From NCBI RefSeq assembly GCF_002288925.2, contig NW_022097996.1:12954139-13018138 (forward strand): a DNA stretch of 64,000 nt, given 5' to 3'. Of the stretch, positions 30,143 through 40,360 are shown piece after piece. The notes below the pieces were generated by a model that was not told the origin of the DNA, did no database searches, and saw nothing but the letters and a program-made list of their open reading frames with translations. Numbering within the stretch: position 1 is the first letter of the stretch; each line of letters begins with the position of its first letter. The position numbers were made by a program, and so were the translations under genes. Source of the DNA: Delphinapterus leucas. Taxonomy: Eukaryota > Chordata > Mammalia > Artiodactyla > Monodontidae.

Positions 30143-31245
30143 TTCAACCCAGTTTAGAAGGAGAACAGACATTGTCTTGATTTGTTCAATCTCTCCATTA
30201 AGAGCATAAACTGAGTGATTAAACTTCTCAACATCTGATTAATGACAAAGACAAAACCCGAATCTAGTTTTTCCTGATGAGCTGAGCTATTTCTTTAATT
30301 ACAATTTACAGAGGGAATCAATAATCTTTCCTCAACAGACTTGGAAAAACATGCTGAAACATACTGTATTCTTAATACCACTTTGGTATGTGAACTCGGT
30401 GGAGGAGGACATCAATATCCTTTGAATAGTTTTGGTCCAAGAGAGAAGTCTATCCGGTTATTTAAGAATAGCAAGCCCCCTGCTTTGGGCTTTGCCATGG
30501 TGTGATTTGACCATAAGGGGGCAGGATCCTCCACATAGTAAATCTAGGTTGAAAAGGAGGCATTGACAGCGTTTGTGTGAGTATCATACGTACGTGCAAA
30601 CATACTAAGTCCTCTCATTCTTTTGCCTCTTGTTCTAAGGATACTCTAGCCACTTATAGACTGAATCCCCTGAAGACAAATGCTCCAATAAAGTAAAAGT
30701 TTGTGGGACCCTCATCTTTTCCCTTTCTACCTAAGTTTTGCTTCCACCATAAAGGAGTACGTGGGAGAGGAATGTATGTGAGAGCCTCCTGCAATGGGCT
30801 GGAACTTTCAGCTCTTCTGTGATGATTGTTCCACAAGCTGACTTAGGAGCCAACTGGAACAGGGACATATTAATATCTTTGTTTCCTTTTCTGAGGGTAT
30901 CTCTCAGGGTGTAATACGCAGTAAAGTCATACATAGCAGCCTACGTGGGGCTATCGTAGAGACGTGCTATTTTAAATTGCTTGATGGGGCTTGTCATCTT
31001 TGTTAGAGCTGCTGTATAACAAATTTAAAGAGGGGAGGAAAGGTACTTAATTGGTGCTGTGCTCTATATATCCTTATGTAACAGCAGCCTCTTGAAAAAG
31101 GGGAAATCTTATATAAAGAATGTAGGGAGACTGATCAAGTGAAGATCCAGGCCAGTCCTCCAAATGCACACCAGTTGTGCTAGAACTACAGCTAACATGG
31201 CAGTGATGTTATGAACAAGAACCTCTTTCTAGAAGCTTTGTGTGT
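30143..31245. other. Unassigned sequence
   Basis: No gene or confident repeat. The minus-strand frames at 30654-30934 show no recognisable domain. Confidence 0.45.
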
Positions 31246-31256
31246 CTTACAATCTT

Positions 31257-31462
31257 TTTAAAAAATCTTTTTCCGTAAAGTTCCTTCTTTTAATTGAAGT
31301 ATAGTTGACTTATAAAATGGTGTTAGTTTCAGATGTACAGAAAAGTGAGTTGGTTATACATATATATGTATATATGTATATTTTTTTTTATTCTATTCCA
31401 TTATAAGTTATTACAAGATATTGAATACAGTTCCCTGTGCTCCACAGTAAATCCTCGTTGTT
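31257..31462 (-). mobile_element. 5'-truncated L1 3'-end insertion
   Basis: AATTGAAGTATAGTTGACTT, GGTGTTAGTTTCAGATGTAC, a TA-rich TATATATGTATATATG stretch and AGTTATTACAAGATATTGAA, TACAGTTCCCTGTGCTCCAC are antisense L1 3' UTR. CTTACAATCTT (31246-31256) and CTTATAATCTT (31463-31473) form the duplication, with one mismatch. Confidence 0.85.
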
Positions 31463-31473
31463 CTTATAATCTT

Positions 31474-32182
31474 GACATAATCTTCACATTCTTCAAACAA
31501 GCAAAGTTTTTGCTATAAAAAGTTAAACAAACCCTCACAAAACAGCAATGTAGGAGAAGAAAATCTTCCCAATGTGTGAAAAAAATCAGTAAGGCAACCC
31601 ATTTGCATTCAGGGCTTAAGCTTGAAAATTCTGTCCAAGCACAATGCCGTGCATATCTGAAAGCGGCTCTGATCTAAGCTGTAGAAATTACTTGTTCCCC
31701 AGTTAAGACTTTGCCCGTAATTAATTGTTTCAAGTCTGGAGCCTTGTCTAAGGAAACCAGAGTTTATCCGTTCCTTATGCACACCTTAATCTGTAGACAT
31801 TAGGAGCTCAGGGCATAGCCAAGGCTGACCAGCTCACGGGGGGACGCTGCTGTTGTTGGCTGTAAGGGCTATCACCTCTGGGCTGGGGCTCAGCCTTGGC
31901 ATTGGGACAGCATCCGCCCAACACCCCCCCCCCCCCCCCACCTCCGGAGCTCACTGCAGTGGAGACTGCAGCACGAGGGCTGCACGCCCTGTTAAAGGCA
32001 CAGCCCTGAATTCCCACCAGCCAGGCTCTATTGTTGGCTGCGTCTGGAAGAATCCAGCACCGTCAGACAGGGGTTCTAGTGGGGCGCAGCCTCCAAGGCC
32101 ACAGTCTATGTGGGACAGAAAGCTCACAGTTTTAGGTTCCATTTCTTCTTAGATTTCTTAGATATGCCCTGATTGCTCTAAT
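31474..32182. other. Unassigned sequence with an 18-base C run
   Basis: Contains the run of C at about 31922-31939, flanked by ACACC and ACCTCC. GC-rich around 31810-32110, with no splice-supported exon visible. Confidence 0.5.
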
Positions 32183-32196
32183 AAAAACCCAGTTTC

Positions 32197-32412
32197 GGGC
32201 TTCCCTGGCAGCACAGTGGCTGAGAGTCTGCCTGCTGATGCAGGGGACACGGGTTCGTGCCGCAGTCCGGGAAGATCCCACATGCCGTGGAGCGGCTGGG
32301 CCCGTGAGCCATGGCCGCTGAGCCTGTGCGTCTGGAGCCTGTGCTCCGCAACAGGAGAGGCCACAACAGTGAGAGGCCCACGTATCACAAAAAAAAAAAC
32401 CCCAAAAAACAA
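32197..32412 (+). mobile_element. CHR-type SINE, compact form, perfect TSD
   Basis: GGGCTTCCCTGGCAGCACAG head, GGTTCGTGCCGCAGTCCGGG, GTGAGCCATGGCCGCTGAGC core and ACGTATCACAAAAAAAAAAC tail. AAAAACCCAGTTTC at 32183-32196 and 32413-32426 is a perfect 14 bp duplication. Confidence 0.95.
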
Positions 32413-32426
32413 AAAAACCCAGTTTC

Positions 32427-32894
32427 ATTTACAAGGGGAAAGGCTTCCTGCACTTCCCCCTGTGTATATCAAGCTCATTTTAACCTTTCCAGGAACTTTG
32501 GGCTGGATATGCAGTGCTGGTGACCAGCAGGTCCCAGAGGATAAGATCCCCGCATTCTTTGATAACGTGTCTCCTGATGGAGGAGAGGCCTGGCGAGTGC
32601 ACTCCATCCACCCAGGGAGCCATTTGGGCCCTTGTACTTGCAGTGCACCTGCTGCCTTAGAAACACCCAATAAACCTGTTCACGGCCAACTCCCAGGCAT
32701 TTAGCTGCTATTCTTGCAAAGGCCTTTCGATTTTAAAAGAAGAAAGACTGGAAGCAAGTTTCCATCCCTCAGTAGGGGATTAGGTAAATAAATGATGGTA
32801 TATTTATACAACGTGCTATGTAACCATTGAAAAGACGAAACAGCTCTACATTGAGGAAGATACCACTCCTGCTTTTCCAGCCCACAAGGCCATG
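32427..32894. other. Unassigned sequence
   Basis: No gene or named repeat seen. The plus-strand frame running through 32216-32704 begins inside the SINE. Confidence 0.45.
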
Positions 32895-33165
32895 ATAAGA
32901 GCTAACACTTAATGTAGCACTGACAGTATGGCAGGACCTGCTTTAAGGATGATATTAATTCATTACATATTAACTCGTCAAATCCACACCATAACCTTGT
33001 AAAATAGGTACTAGTATTATTTCTATTTTGCAGATGAGATAAATGAAACACAGAGAGGTTAAGTAACTTGCTCAGGGTCGCTCAGTTAGTGAGTGCCAAA
33101 CTGGGATTCCAACTCAGGCAGCCTGGTGCCAGACTGGAGTCAGAGTCTACTTAGCTGCTATGCAA
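32895..33165 (-). mobile_element. MIR, nearly full length
   Basis: AGAGCTAACACTTAATGTAG, TTCATTACATATTAACTCGT, TATTTCTATTTTGCAGATGA, CACAGAGAGGTTAAGTAACT, TTGCTCAGGGTCGCTCAGTT and AAACTGGGATTCCAACTCAG are antisense MIR in full order. One of the best preserved MIRs here. Confidence 0.85.
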
Positions 33166-33472
33166 CTCTGTTTCCACACAAATCACTAGACGTTGAGGTG
33201 AAAGAGAGTCTATGTCAGGAAATAGTAAAGTACTGTGAGATGTCAAGGAGGGGAGAAATTATATCTAGTGGAAAGAGATTAAAACAAAAACAAACTAGCA
33301 TTTGTGGTGGTCCCTGAAGGATGGGAGGCTTTTCTCTAGGCAGCCTGGAGGGAAAATATTCCAGACAGAGAAAAAAAACGTATGCAAATTCATCCTCAAT
33401 GCTCTCCTCAGGTGTTACCATACAAATCTTGTTTGTTAGGAGAGTACCAATTTTTTCCTATGCCAGTTTTAT

Positions 33473-33590
33473 CCCATTCATTTGTTCATACAATGTTTTT
33501 GAGCACTTACTATATGCCAAGCATTTTTCTGGACAGGACATGCCAAATACGAGCATAGCCTTTTCCTTCATTTTTCTCTGTGAACAAAGA
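33473..33590 (-). mobile_element. L2 3'-end fragment
   Basis: CATTCATTTGTTCATACAAT, GTTTTTGAGCACTTACTATA, TGCCAAGCATTTTTCTGGAC and CATGCCAAATACGAGC match antisense L2 3' end. Confidence 0.6.
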
Positions 33591-33846
33591 TAAATACTTA
33601 AATGCTCCCATCCAACGTAATGAGCATTAATCTAACTTCTTACCTCCTAGACTTAGTAAGGAGGGCTTCAAGGTGGAGGAGAAAGGAAAAAACTTGAATT
33701 TAGGAGAAAAACAAGGAAGGCCAAAAATCATCCCAGGTTTGACTGAGTTAATTCCCGTGAGGTGTCAAGAGGTGGGAAGACAGGGTCAGATCCCCTCAGG
33801 GAACCCTCATCGTGGAAGCATTGGGAGAGGAAAGTTGATTTTTATT

Positions 33847-34058
33847 ATTATTTTTTTTTAATTTTTTTTTGCGGTACGCGGGGCTCTCACTGCTGTGGCC
33901 TCTCCCGTTGCGGAGCACAGGCTCCGGACGCGCAGGCTCAGCGGCCATGACTCACGGGCCTAGCTCCGCGGCATGTGGGATCTTCCCGGACCGGGGCACG
34001 AACCCGTGGCCCCTGCATCGGCAGGCAGACTCTCAACCACTGTGCCACCAGGGAAGCC
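33847..34058 (-). mobile_element. CHR-type SINE, compact form
   Basis: TTTTGCGGTACGCGGGGCTC, the core with GCGGCATGTGGGATCTTCCC, and CCACCAGGGAAGCCC. A 4-base gap in the core (GGGCCTAGCTCCGCGG) relative to other compact copies. TTGATTTT on the left and CTGATTTT on the right may be a short duplication. Confidence 0.92.
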
Positions 34059-34144
34059 CTGATTTTGTTTTTTAAATGCAGCTATCTGGAACGAGTGTAT
34101 GGCTCTGCCTTTATTTACTGGCAAGCACCAAGCCCCCGCGTGCC

Positions 34145-34280
34145 TCAGTTGCCTCATCAATAAAATGGGGTTAATAACAAACGCGCATGCTCATAGAACT
34201 GCTTGGAGAACCAAACGAAGTAATACCTGTGAAGTGCTTTGCATAGTGCCTGGCACGTGTGGGTCCCTCAATGTATGTGA
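34145..34280 (+). mobile_element. MIR 3' half
   Basis: CAGTTGCCTCATCAATAAAA, TGGGGTTAATAACAAACGCG, CCTGTGAAGTGCTTTGCATA and GTGCCTGGCACGTGTGGGTC follow sense MIR. No 5' tRNA-like part is seen on the left. Confidence 0.75.
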
Positions 34281-34474
34281 TCTGATAGAAGAGAGGCAAG
34301 AGGAGGGCCTTACTAAAGGGAGAGGTGAAGGATGCTGAGTTCAATTTTCTCTTCACCTACCGCATCCTGTTGGGGGTCGGGCTCCACATAAAACCACCGT
34401 GCGCTCCAGTGCAGAGAAGCTCTGAGACTGGGCAAGTGCACTGGGCTTCTGAACCCCTGCCCTGCTGAGGGATT

Positions 34475-34580
34475 TTAGCCAGACAGCTCATTTCTCTGCA
34501 CCCCAATTCCCTTCCATGCAAAACCAGGGATGATACTATTCCTCTCGCAGAATTATTGTGAGGGTTAAATGAAGCAACAT
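34475..34580 (+). mobile_element. MIR fragment
   Basis: ATTTTAGCCAGACAGCTCAT, CCATGCAAAACCAGGGATGA and AGAATTATTGTGAGGGTTAA, ATGAAGCAAC match sense MIR. Confidence 0.6.
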
Positions 34581-34589
34581 TTCTTAGAG

Positions 34590-35169
34590 GTTCTAGGTCA
34601 GGGACCCCCAAAAGAAATCAATGCATCGCAGCCCTTTTCTTTCCTGACCCCAGGCCAGGGGCCTAAGGAAGCAGTCACTAGCCCAGAATCTTCTTCCCAG
34701 GAGTGGGCATGGTTACAGCAGCAGCCCTGGGAAGTTCCAGATGTAGGCTCAGCCCTGTGGCACGCAGGATGGGCAGTGGCAGTTTCAAATACTCTCTATG
34801 TAGGGAGAATGGTTTGGGGGAGGGAAGGAGGCAGCTGTGGGAACCCAGAAAATCACTTTATCACTGCAGGTTCTTGTATGGGGAGTGTCCGCAGAGGACA
34901 GAGACGGCGCTGTTTGGCCAGGAGTGAGCAGCAAGGGCAGAAACCTGGCCTGTGATTGGGTCAGGAGAGGAGGTCCCAGGCCCCTGCTGTTAGGATGGGA
35001 AGAGGTTTAGGAGAAAAAGAGAAAGAACCACCCAGAAAGGTGACATGCATTCAGGAGGCAGAGTGACAGCTCCTACACCCGCTGAAGGGGAAGAAAAGGG
35101 GGCCTGGTGATGAAGAGAATGATGTGCCTGGTGGTGAAATCCTTTTAGGTTCAGACAGGCCCAGAACCA
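34590..35169. other. Unassigned sequence, GC-rich
   Basis: Purine-rich, no gene recognised. The 128-codon frame at 34569-34955 starts at the edge of the MIR and has no recognisable domain. Confidence 0.45.
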
Positions 35170-35360
35170 CATTCCAGTCCAGGCTCTTACTGGCTTCATG
35201 ACTTCAGAGAATCCCCTTGACTGCTCTGAGCATGGAGAAAAGGAGGTCCACACCCAGCTCTCCAGTTCAGAGGTTTTTGAGAGGATGAAGTGAAACAATC
35301 TATGCTCAAGGTTCTGTGACAGACGCTACAGTGTGTGGCACATAGTAGGCTCTCAATAAT
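35170..35360 (+). mobile_element. MIR
   Basis: CCAGGCTCTTACTGGCTTCA, GAGGATGAAGTGAAACAATC, GTGTGGCACATAGTAGGCTC and TCAATAAT follow sense MIR with substantial divergence. Confidence 0.65.
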
Positions 35361-35579
35361 GGGGCCACTGGTAGAAATGGTTGTTGTCTGTACTGCTATG
35401 CGTTTTGTACTAATATAGCTCTATTTAACATAATTATCTGCCTCTCTCAGGCTGTGAATGCTCAGAGGACAGGGGATGTATGTTGCAGGGGTACAAAACC
35501 AGTGTTGTGAATGTTGACTAAAAAAAGAAGAAATTTAATTCACAAAAGCACAGTAAGTTATGTACATTTTAGAGGTGTA

Positions 35580-36240
35580 TATTCACTGACAGCCAGCTTT
35601 CTACCCAGACCTGAGCTAGAAGGTAGCATGGCTCTTGCCTTCAGGTAGCTCATAACCTTGTTAAGGGTGATGAAATTTCCACATATGGGACAAAGAAAGT
35701 GCTATACACGCCATATTGTGTTTTTACTCATACATTGAATATATATTACAGAAATATGTGTGTACAAAATATATACTACAGAAAATATGAGTGTGTTATG
35801 TATGTAGGGACTCTTGGAGGATAAGAGATTCAAGAGACAAAGTTTGTATAGAACTAGTTGCAAAGTCTTATGAACTAGGTGAGGGAGTGAGGAAAGCTCA
35901 GGGAGGAAAGGATTAGAACCCACAGATGAGAGTAAAGGCTGAGCAGGGTAGGGAGAGGCAGGGGTGTTGCAAATACTGGCCGGGTTGGAGGTGAGATTCT
36001 GTGTTGTCTTGTTGTCATAGGTCACAGAGGACTCTGAATGTCAGAATGAGGGTTTTTATTCTTTATTGATATATATCCTTAAGCCAAGAGGGTGACATAA
36101 TAAAAGCGATGCTTTTAGACAATTAATCTGGCACTGTAATGCAGGGTGGATTCAAGAGGAAAAGAAACTCAATCAGTTAAGAAATTATTGCAGCAGCCTA
36201 GACAGGAGATATGTGAGTCCAAAAATATGGTATGTTCAAC
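35580..36240 (-). mobile_element. L2, several hundred bp
   Basis: Antisense L2 pieces in order: GTAGCATGGCTCTTGCCTTC, AGGTAGCTCATAACCTTGTT, AGTGCTATACACG, GATTAGAACCCACAGATGAG, AGAGGGTGACATAATAAAAG, ATTATTGCAGCAGCCTAGAC, AGGAGATATGTGAG. The frame at 35702-36025 lies inside it and is not a gene. Confidence 0.6.
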
Positions 36241-36249
36241 GTCGGTCTA

Positions 36250-36475
36250 CTTTATGACCACCTGCTACATCCCCAGAACTATATTAGGTGCATTTACACA
36301 GTGATCTTTTAAAATTTTAACAACCTGCAAGGATGAGTCTCTATCCGTCTTTCACAGATGAAGAAATTCAGGCTCCAAGAGCTTATGTAACTTGTGAAAG
36401 TTCTTACAGTTTACAAATAGCAGATGGGAGATTGGGTGTTGGGTCTTCTAATTCCTGACCCAGTATTTTCCATGT
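36250..36475 (-). mobile_element. MIR
   Basis: TATGACCACCTGCTACATCC, TTTTAACAACCTGCAAGGAT, CACAGATGAAGAAATTCAGG, TTATGTAACTTGTGAAAGTT and CAAATAGCAGATGGGAGATT are antisense MIR. Confidence 0.7.
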
Positions 36476-38124
36476 TATACAATAGTTGACTTTTCTATTA
36501 GAAGTTCTGTTGCAGGCGGGGGAGGGACTCAGAAAAATATGTAATTCATTTTAAGGATCAGAAGAGGGTATCAGGAACTCAATACCCATATTGATCTGGG
36601 AGAGGCAAGCATTTCCACTGTAGAATCTAGGAAAGAAAGTGGGCTTAAAAGGTATTTTAAATCAAATACAAAGACTTGGAAGCTGCATGGGCAGAAGACT
36701 TTTCACTTCGGAGCACCCATGAAAAGATGACCTGAAGATAAACATTTGAGAAAGAATTAGACTCTTTTGGAGTAACCCATTGGAATTGGATGTTCAAAGA
36801 AAAAAAAGGCAAATAAATAAATCTAATGTTTGAATAATAGCATCGTAAGAATGGAAATTTAACATTTTTAAGACATTTAGAGTACACTCTAGAAAAATGT
36901 TTCTAATAAAAAGATTTCATGGGTGGAAATGAGATGCTATAAGAAGTGGTGGTGAAGAAAACTGTATATTGACTAGTTTTTGCTTAGAAAAAAATTTAAA
37001 CATAAATACTTATTTACCATGTAAAGCCTCCAATTGTGGACCTACGGGTTTGAATTTACTTCTATGATATAAAATATAATTTAAATCCAGTTTCTTCTGA
37101 ATTTAAATGTGCTCCCACTAATTGTTATTTCAGGCTCAATGCACTCAAAGTAGAAAGATTGATGCTGGCAGGGCAATTGAAATGTTGTCCCATCTCTTCA
37201 GAGATAAAGGATTTGGTGTCAAATGAAAGTGATGGATACGGTCAGTTGATCTGAAATCTGAGGTATGAATTTACAGTGTGCCCTTAAGTCACTAAAAACC
37301 AGAATTACCAGAGACTTCCTCTGCTTTATACCTGAAATTTTATTGGTTGAACAGATAAATGCTTATTGAGTCTCTCGTAAGTATGTTAGGTTTGTATGGA
37401 ATGCATGAGGCTTGTACCAATCTTGCAAGATTGGCAGTTAGCTAGAAAGCCCCAATGGGCAAGTACATCTCAGGTGACAGGGATGGGAACTCTGAGGTCT
37501 GGGTCCCACCTGCACCTCACATAGAGTTCTTCTGCATTTGCAATACTGAGGAATTTAGATTTGATTTTCATTAAGGCAGTTGGAAATTACCAAGGATGCC
37601 TACACAATATCACTTAATATGATCAACTAATATGACCGTTATATTTTTAAAAATCAACTCTGTACCCAACACTGTACCCACCCCTCACTCCCCAGCTAAA
37701 ACAGCTTGGTGTTCTAGGGTTCTGCCATGTCTGGACTCCTCATGTGCAGTGTCTGGCCCCCAAGCTCCTCTCTGCCTGAAAGGCACTGTGCCCTCTGGCC
37801 CAGCAAGGCGGAAAGATTCAAAGACCCAGCTCTGCAGCTCCTGTTTCTTCTCCAGTCCGGGTTTGCTGCATTTCCTAACCTTACTTAACTTAATATGGCT
37901 TTCCTGGGTTTCCATGGAATTTCCCTGTCATGTGAATTATGAGATAACTTGAGTAACTTGAAATCGAAGAGACTAGAGTAGAAAGAAAGCTGAGGGAGTC
38001 TTTACCCTGTGCTGTCTGTTCTTTCTGAGGCATGATAGGAAGCATGTTAAATTCATCTTCTGGAATCAAAGTGGCGGGGGAGAATGGGAGATAGGCTGCC
38101 CTGAAAGACCCCTGCATTTGGCAG
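36476..38124. other. Unassigned sequence
   Basis: No gene recognised. Around 37320-37390 a short diverged L2-like piece (TTGAACAGATAAATGCTTAT) is possible. The frame pairs at 37632-37952 and 37685-37915 on opposite strands share the same GC-rich patch and have no domain. Confidence 0.45.
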
Positions 38125-38225
38125 ATGACACTCTGGGTGTTTATCAGACACAGAGTATGTGCTAGGAGTTTACCAGGTGACATCTGGTTTGATGTGGTCC
38201 TTACAGTATTCCTAGGTGATGAACT
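38125..38225 (-). mobile_element. MIR fragment, left part, split by an L2 piece
   Basis: TTTATCAGACACAGAGTATG, TGCTAGGAGTTTACCAGGTG and ATTCCTAGGTGATGAACT match antisense MIR. It continues at 38335 after an L2 3' end. Confidence 0.55.
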
Positions 38226-38232
38226 CAAAAGG

Positions 38233-38312
38233 GACAGGGAACATCTCAGTCTTGTCTGCATTCTGAATGCCCGCCACTCAGTGACTCTTAATAAATACTT
38301 GTTGATTAAAAG
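38233..38312 (+). mobile_element. L2 3' end
   Basis: GGAACATCTCAGTCTTGTCT, TCTGAATGCCCGCCACTCAG and TAATAAATACTTGTTGATTA are the terminal L2 sequence in sense orientation, lying within a MIR. Confidence 0.55.
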
Positions 38313-38334
38313 TGCATAATGAATGTTGGAAGTT

Positions 38335-38505
38335 GGTTTTTATCCCAGTAGTTACAGACAACAAAACAGAGTTTCAGAGAGGCTTAAGGAACTTGCTAAT
38401 AGTGTAAACTACTTGCCAATAGTAACTTGCTAGTGATGGCATACCTGGAATACCACCCAGCCACCTGACCCAGGTTAGTCCACTTCCATTGCACCATGAT
38501 GCATT
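38335..38505 (-). mobile_element. MIR fragment, right part
   Basis: ATCCCAGTAGTTACAGACAA, AACAGAGTTTCAGAGAGGCT, TTAAGGAACTTGC and ACTTGCTAGTGATGGCATAC are antisense MIR. A small internal repeat of ACTTGC(T/C)A is visible at 38390-38430. Confidence 0.65.
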
Positions 38506-38684
38506 TTCATGTTACCTTACGATGAAACTTCTGAGGTATATTTTTCCCATTGAATGAGCTTCTAAGAACTGGGCTAAGCCTCAGAGCACCAGAACAGCAT
38601 TAGTTCAGAGGAAAATTGCAAGGTAAATGCAGAAATTATAAAGTAGAACCCAGAAACCTAGATGAAACCTCTGAGGACTGTTTT

Positions 38685-38870
38685 ACATGGTCATTTATAT
38701 TTAATCCTAACAACTACCCTCTAAAATTGGAGTTGTCATTCCCATTTTACAATGGAAAAAACTGAGGCACCTTGAAGTTAAGTAACTCGCCCAAGGTTTC
38801 CAAGCAGTGGCTGAGTTGCAATTTGAGTTCTGGTCTCTCTGGTTTCAAGACTTTTACCATTTCTAACGCA
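38685..38870 (-). mobile_element. MIR
   Basis: TATTTAATCCTAACAACTAC, GTCATTCCCATTTTACAATG, AAAAAACTGAGGCACCTTGA, GTTAAGTAACTCGCCCAAGG and GGCTGAGTTGCAATTTGAGT are antisense MIR in order. Confidence 0.8.
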
Positions 38871-38934
38871 ATGAAGTATTATAGCACTAAAACAGCATGT
38901 CTAGGCTTTGACTTTGACCGAAGGATACCATTCA

Positions 38935-39025
38935 ACTCCATCCAACAAATAATTACTGAGCCCCCAATGACAGTGGATTAGACGGTAGAAAATAAGAAAC
39001 TGAAACTGCCTTCAGGGAGGTTCCA
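38935..39025 (-). mobile_element. L2 3'-end fragment
   Basis: CATCCAACAAATAATTACTG, AGCCCCCAATGACAGTGG and ACTGCCTTCAGGGAGG are antisense L2. Confidence 0.5.
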
Positions 39026-39572
39026 ATATGGTGTTCGGCATATAATAGTGTTTGATAGTATTAGCTGGATCAAATAGCACGTGATGAATGAATGGTATAG
39101 CTGACCGTATAGAAGAATTTCTATTACAGAATCGCAGATTGAAATGTATGCAAGGAAATGCATTATAGCTCTAAGCCAATGTATCTAGGAGGGATCTTAA
39201 AGATCCTGTAGTGTCCAAGGTCACACAGGCAGCTAACAGCAGAGCGTAGACTAACGAAGTCTTCCAAAGAATTCAGTGCTTTGTGATTGTGTTTTCCCTT
39301 TACCGCCTTTCACAGAGCCGAAGTCCTATTTCTGTCTTCTCTCTGCATATGATCATGAAAGAGCTATTGTTATGTCCTTCTTTGGAGAGAACCTCTTTAT
39401 CTTCCCAGACCATGAGGGGGATGTATGCATTAGCTGACAGGAATTGACTACCTATCCATCATGAAGAGAAGATTCTTTGGAAGAAATGAGTCATTTCTGA
39501 GGACTGAACTTTTAAGACGTAAAGCTCATTGATTTGCTCTTATGATTCTCCTGATACCTCTGAACACATGTG
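39026..39572. other. Mostly unassigned, one small MIR piece
   Basis: GTCCAAGGTCACACAGGCAG at about 39214 and CTAACAGCAGAGCG are a short antisense MIR core (39200-39260). No gene seen. Confidence 0.45.

Positions 39573-39613
<41 letters not shown>
39573..39613. repeat. CA microsatellite
   Basis: About 20 uninterrupted CA units preceded by ATGTGCATA. Probably variable in length between individuals. Confidence 0.92.
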
Positions 39614-39617
<4 letters not shown>

Positions 39618-39808
39618 CCTAACAGTGCATCTGTACTGAGGTCAGCTGTACTGAAGATCAGGGATATTGGAGATGCAGGATTATACTGCAGCAGCATCAA
39701 TGAAAATGTTCAAGCAAACAGCTGACTCATTCAAGAAATCATTATAACTCTATCATCTTTTCCTTTTCTTCCTCACTTATCGGTTCTCTTGCTGTATTAC
39801 CCTCTCAT

Positions 39809-39864
39809 ATACTTTTTTTCTTTCCAATACTTTTTTTTCCTCTCCAATACTTTTTTTCTTTCCA
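39809..39864. repeat. Three-copy tandem repeat, 18-20 bp unit
   Basis: Units at 39809-39826, 39827-39846 and 39847-39864 each start ATACTTTTTTT and end CTTTCCA or CTCTCCA. The middle unit has two extra bases. Confidence 0.85.
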
Positions 39865-40140
39865 CAACCTGACAGCTGAGACACTCAGCATAATAATATT
39901 CTTTTCCCTAAGTATCCACACTAAATCTCTTCTTCAAGGAAATGACTGGTGCTTTTAAAAGTGACTTCCCCACTGTTTATCATCTGATCTATAAAACTGC
40001 TTCCTGTGATGAAAAGCCTGAGGACCAAGTACAGTCAAACCACTTATTAAAGTAGTTAGACATTCCAGATGAGATAGGTGTAATAACCCATGCTAAGGAG
40101 CCAAAGCTGTGGATGCAAAGTTATAAAAGAATCACTTTTT

Positions 40141-40345
40141 TTTTTTTTTTTCTGCGGTACGCGGGCCTCTCACTGCTGTGGCCTCTCCCGTTGCGGAGCA
40201 CAGGCTCCGGACGCGCAGGCTCAGCGGCCATGGCTCACGGGCCCAGCCGCTCCGCGGCATGTGGGATCTTCCAACACTGGGGCACGAACCCGCGTGCCCT
40301 GCATCGGCAGGCGGACTCTCAACCACTGCACCACCAGGGAAGCCC
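40141..40345 (-). mobile_element. CHR-type SINE, compact form
   Basis: Long T tail, CTGCGGTACGCGGGCCTCTC, the core, CCACCAGGGAAGCCC. Flanks AAGAATCACTTTTT (40127-40140) and AAGAATCACATTTTT (40346-40360) agree except for one inserted A. Close to consensus apart from CCAACACTGG in place of the usual CCCGGACCGG. Confidence 0.94.
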
Positions 40346-40360
40346 AAGAATCACATTTTT

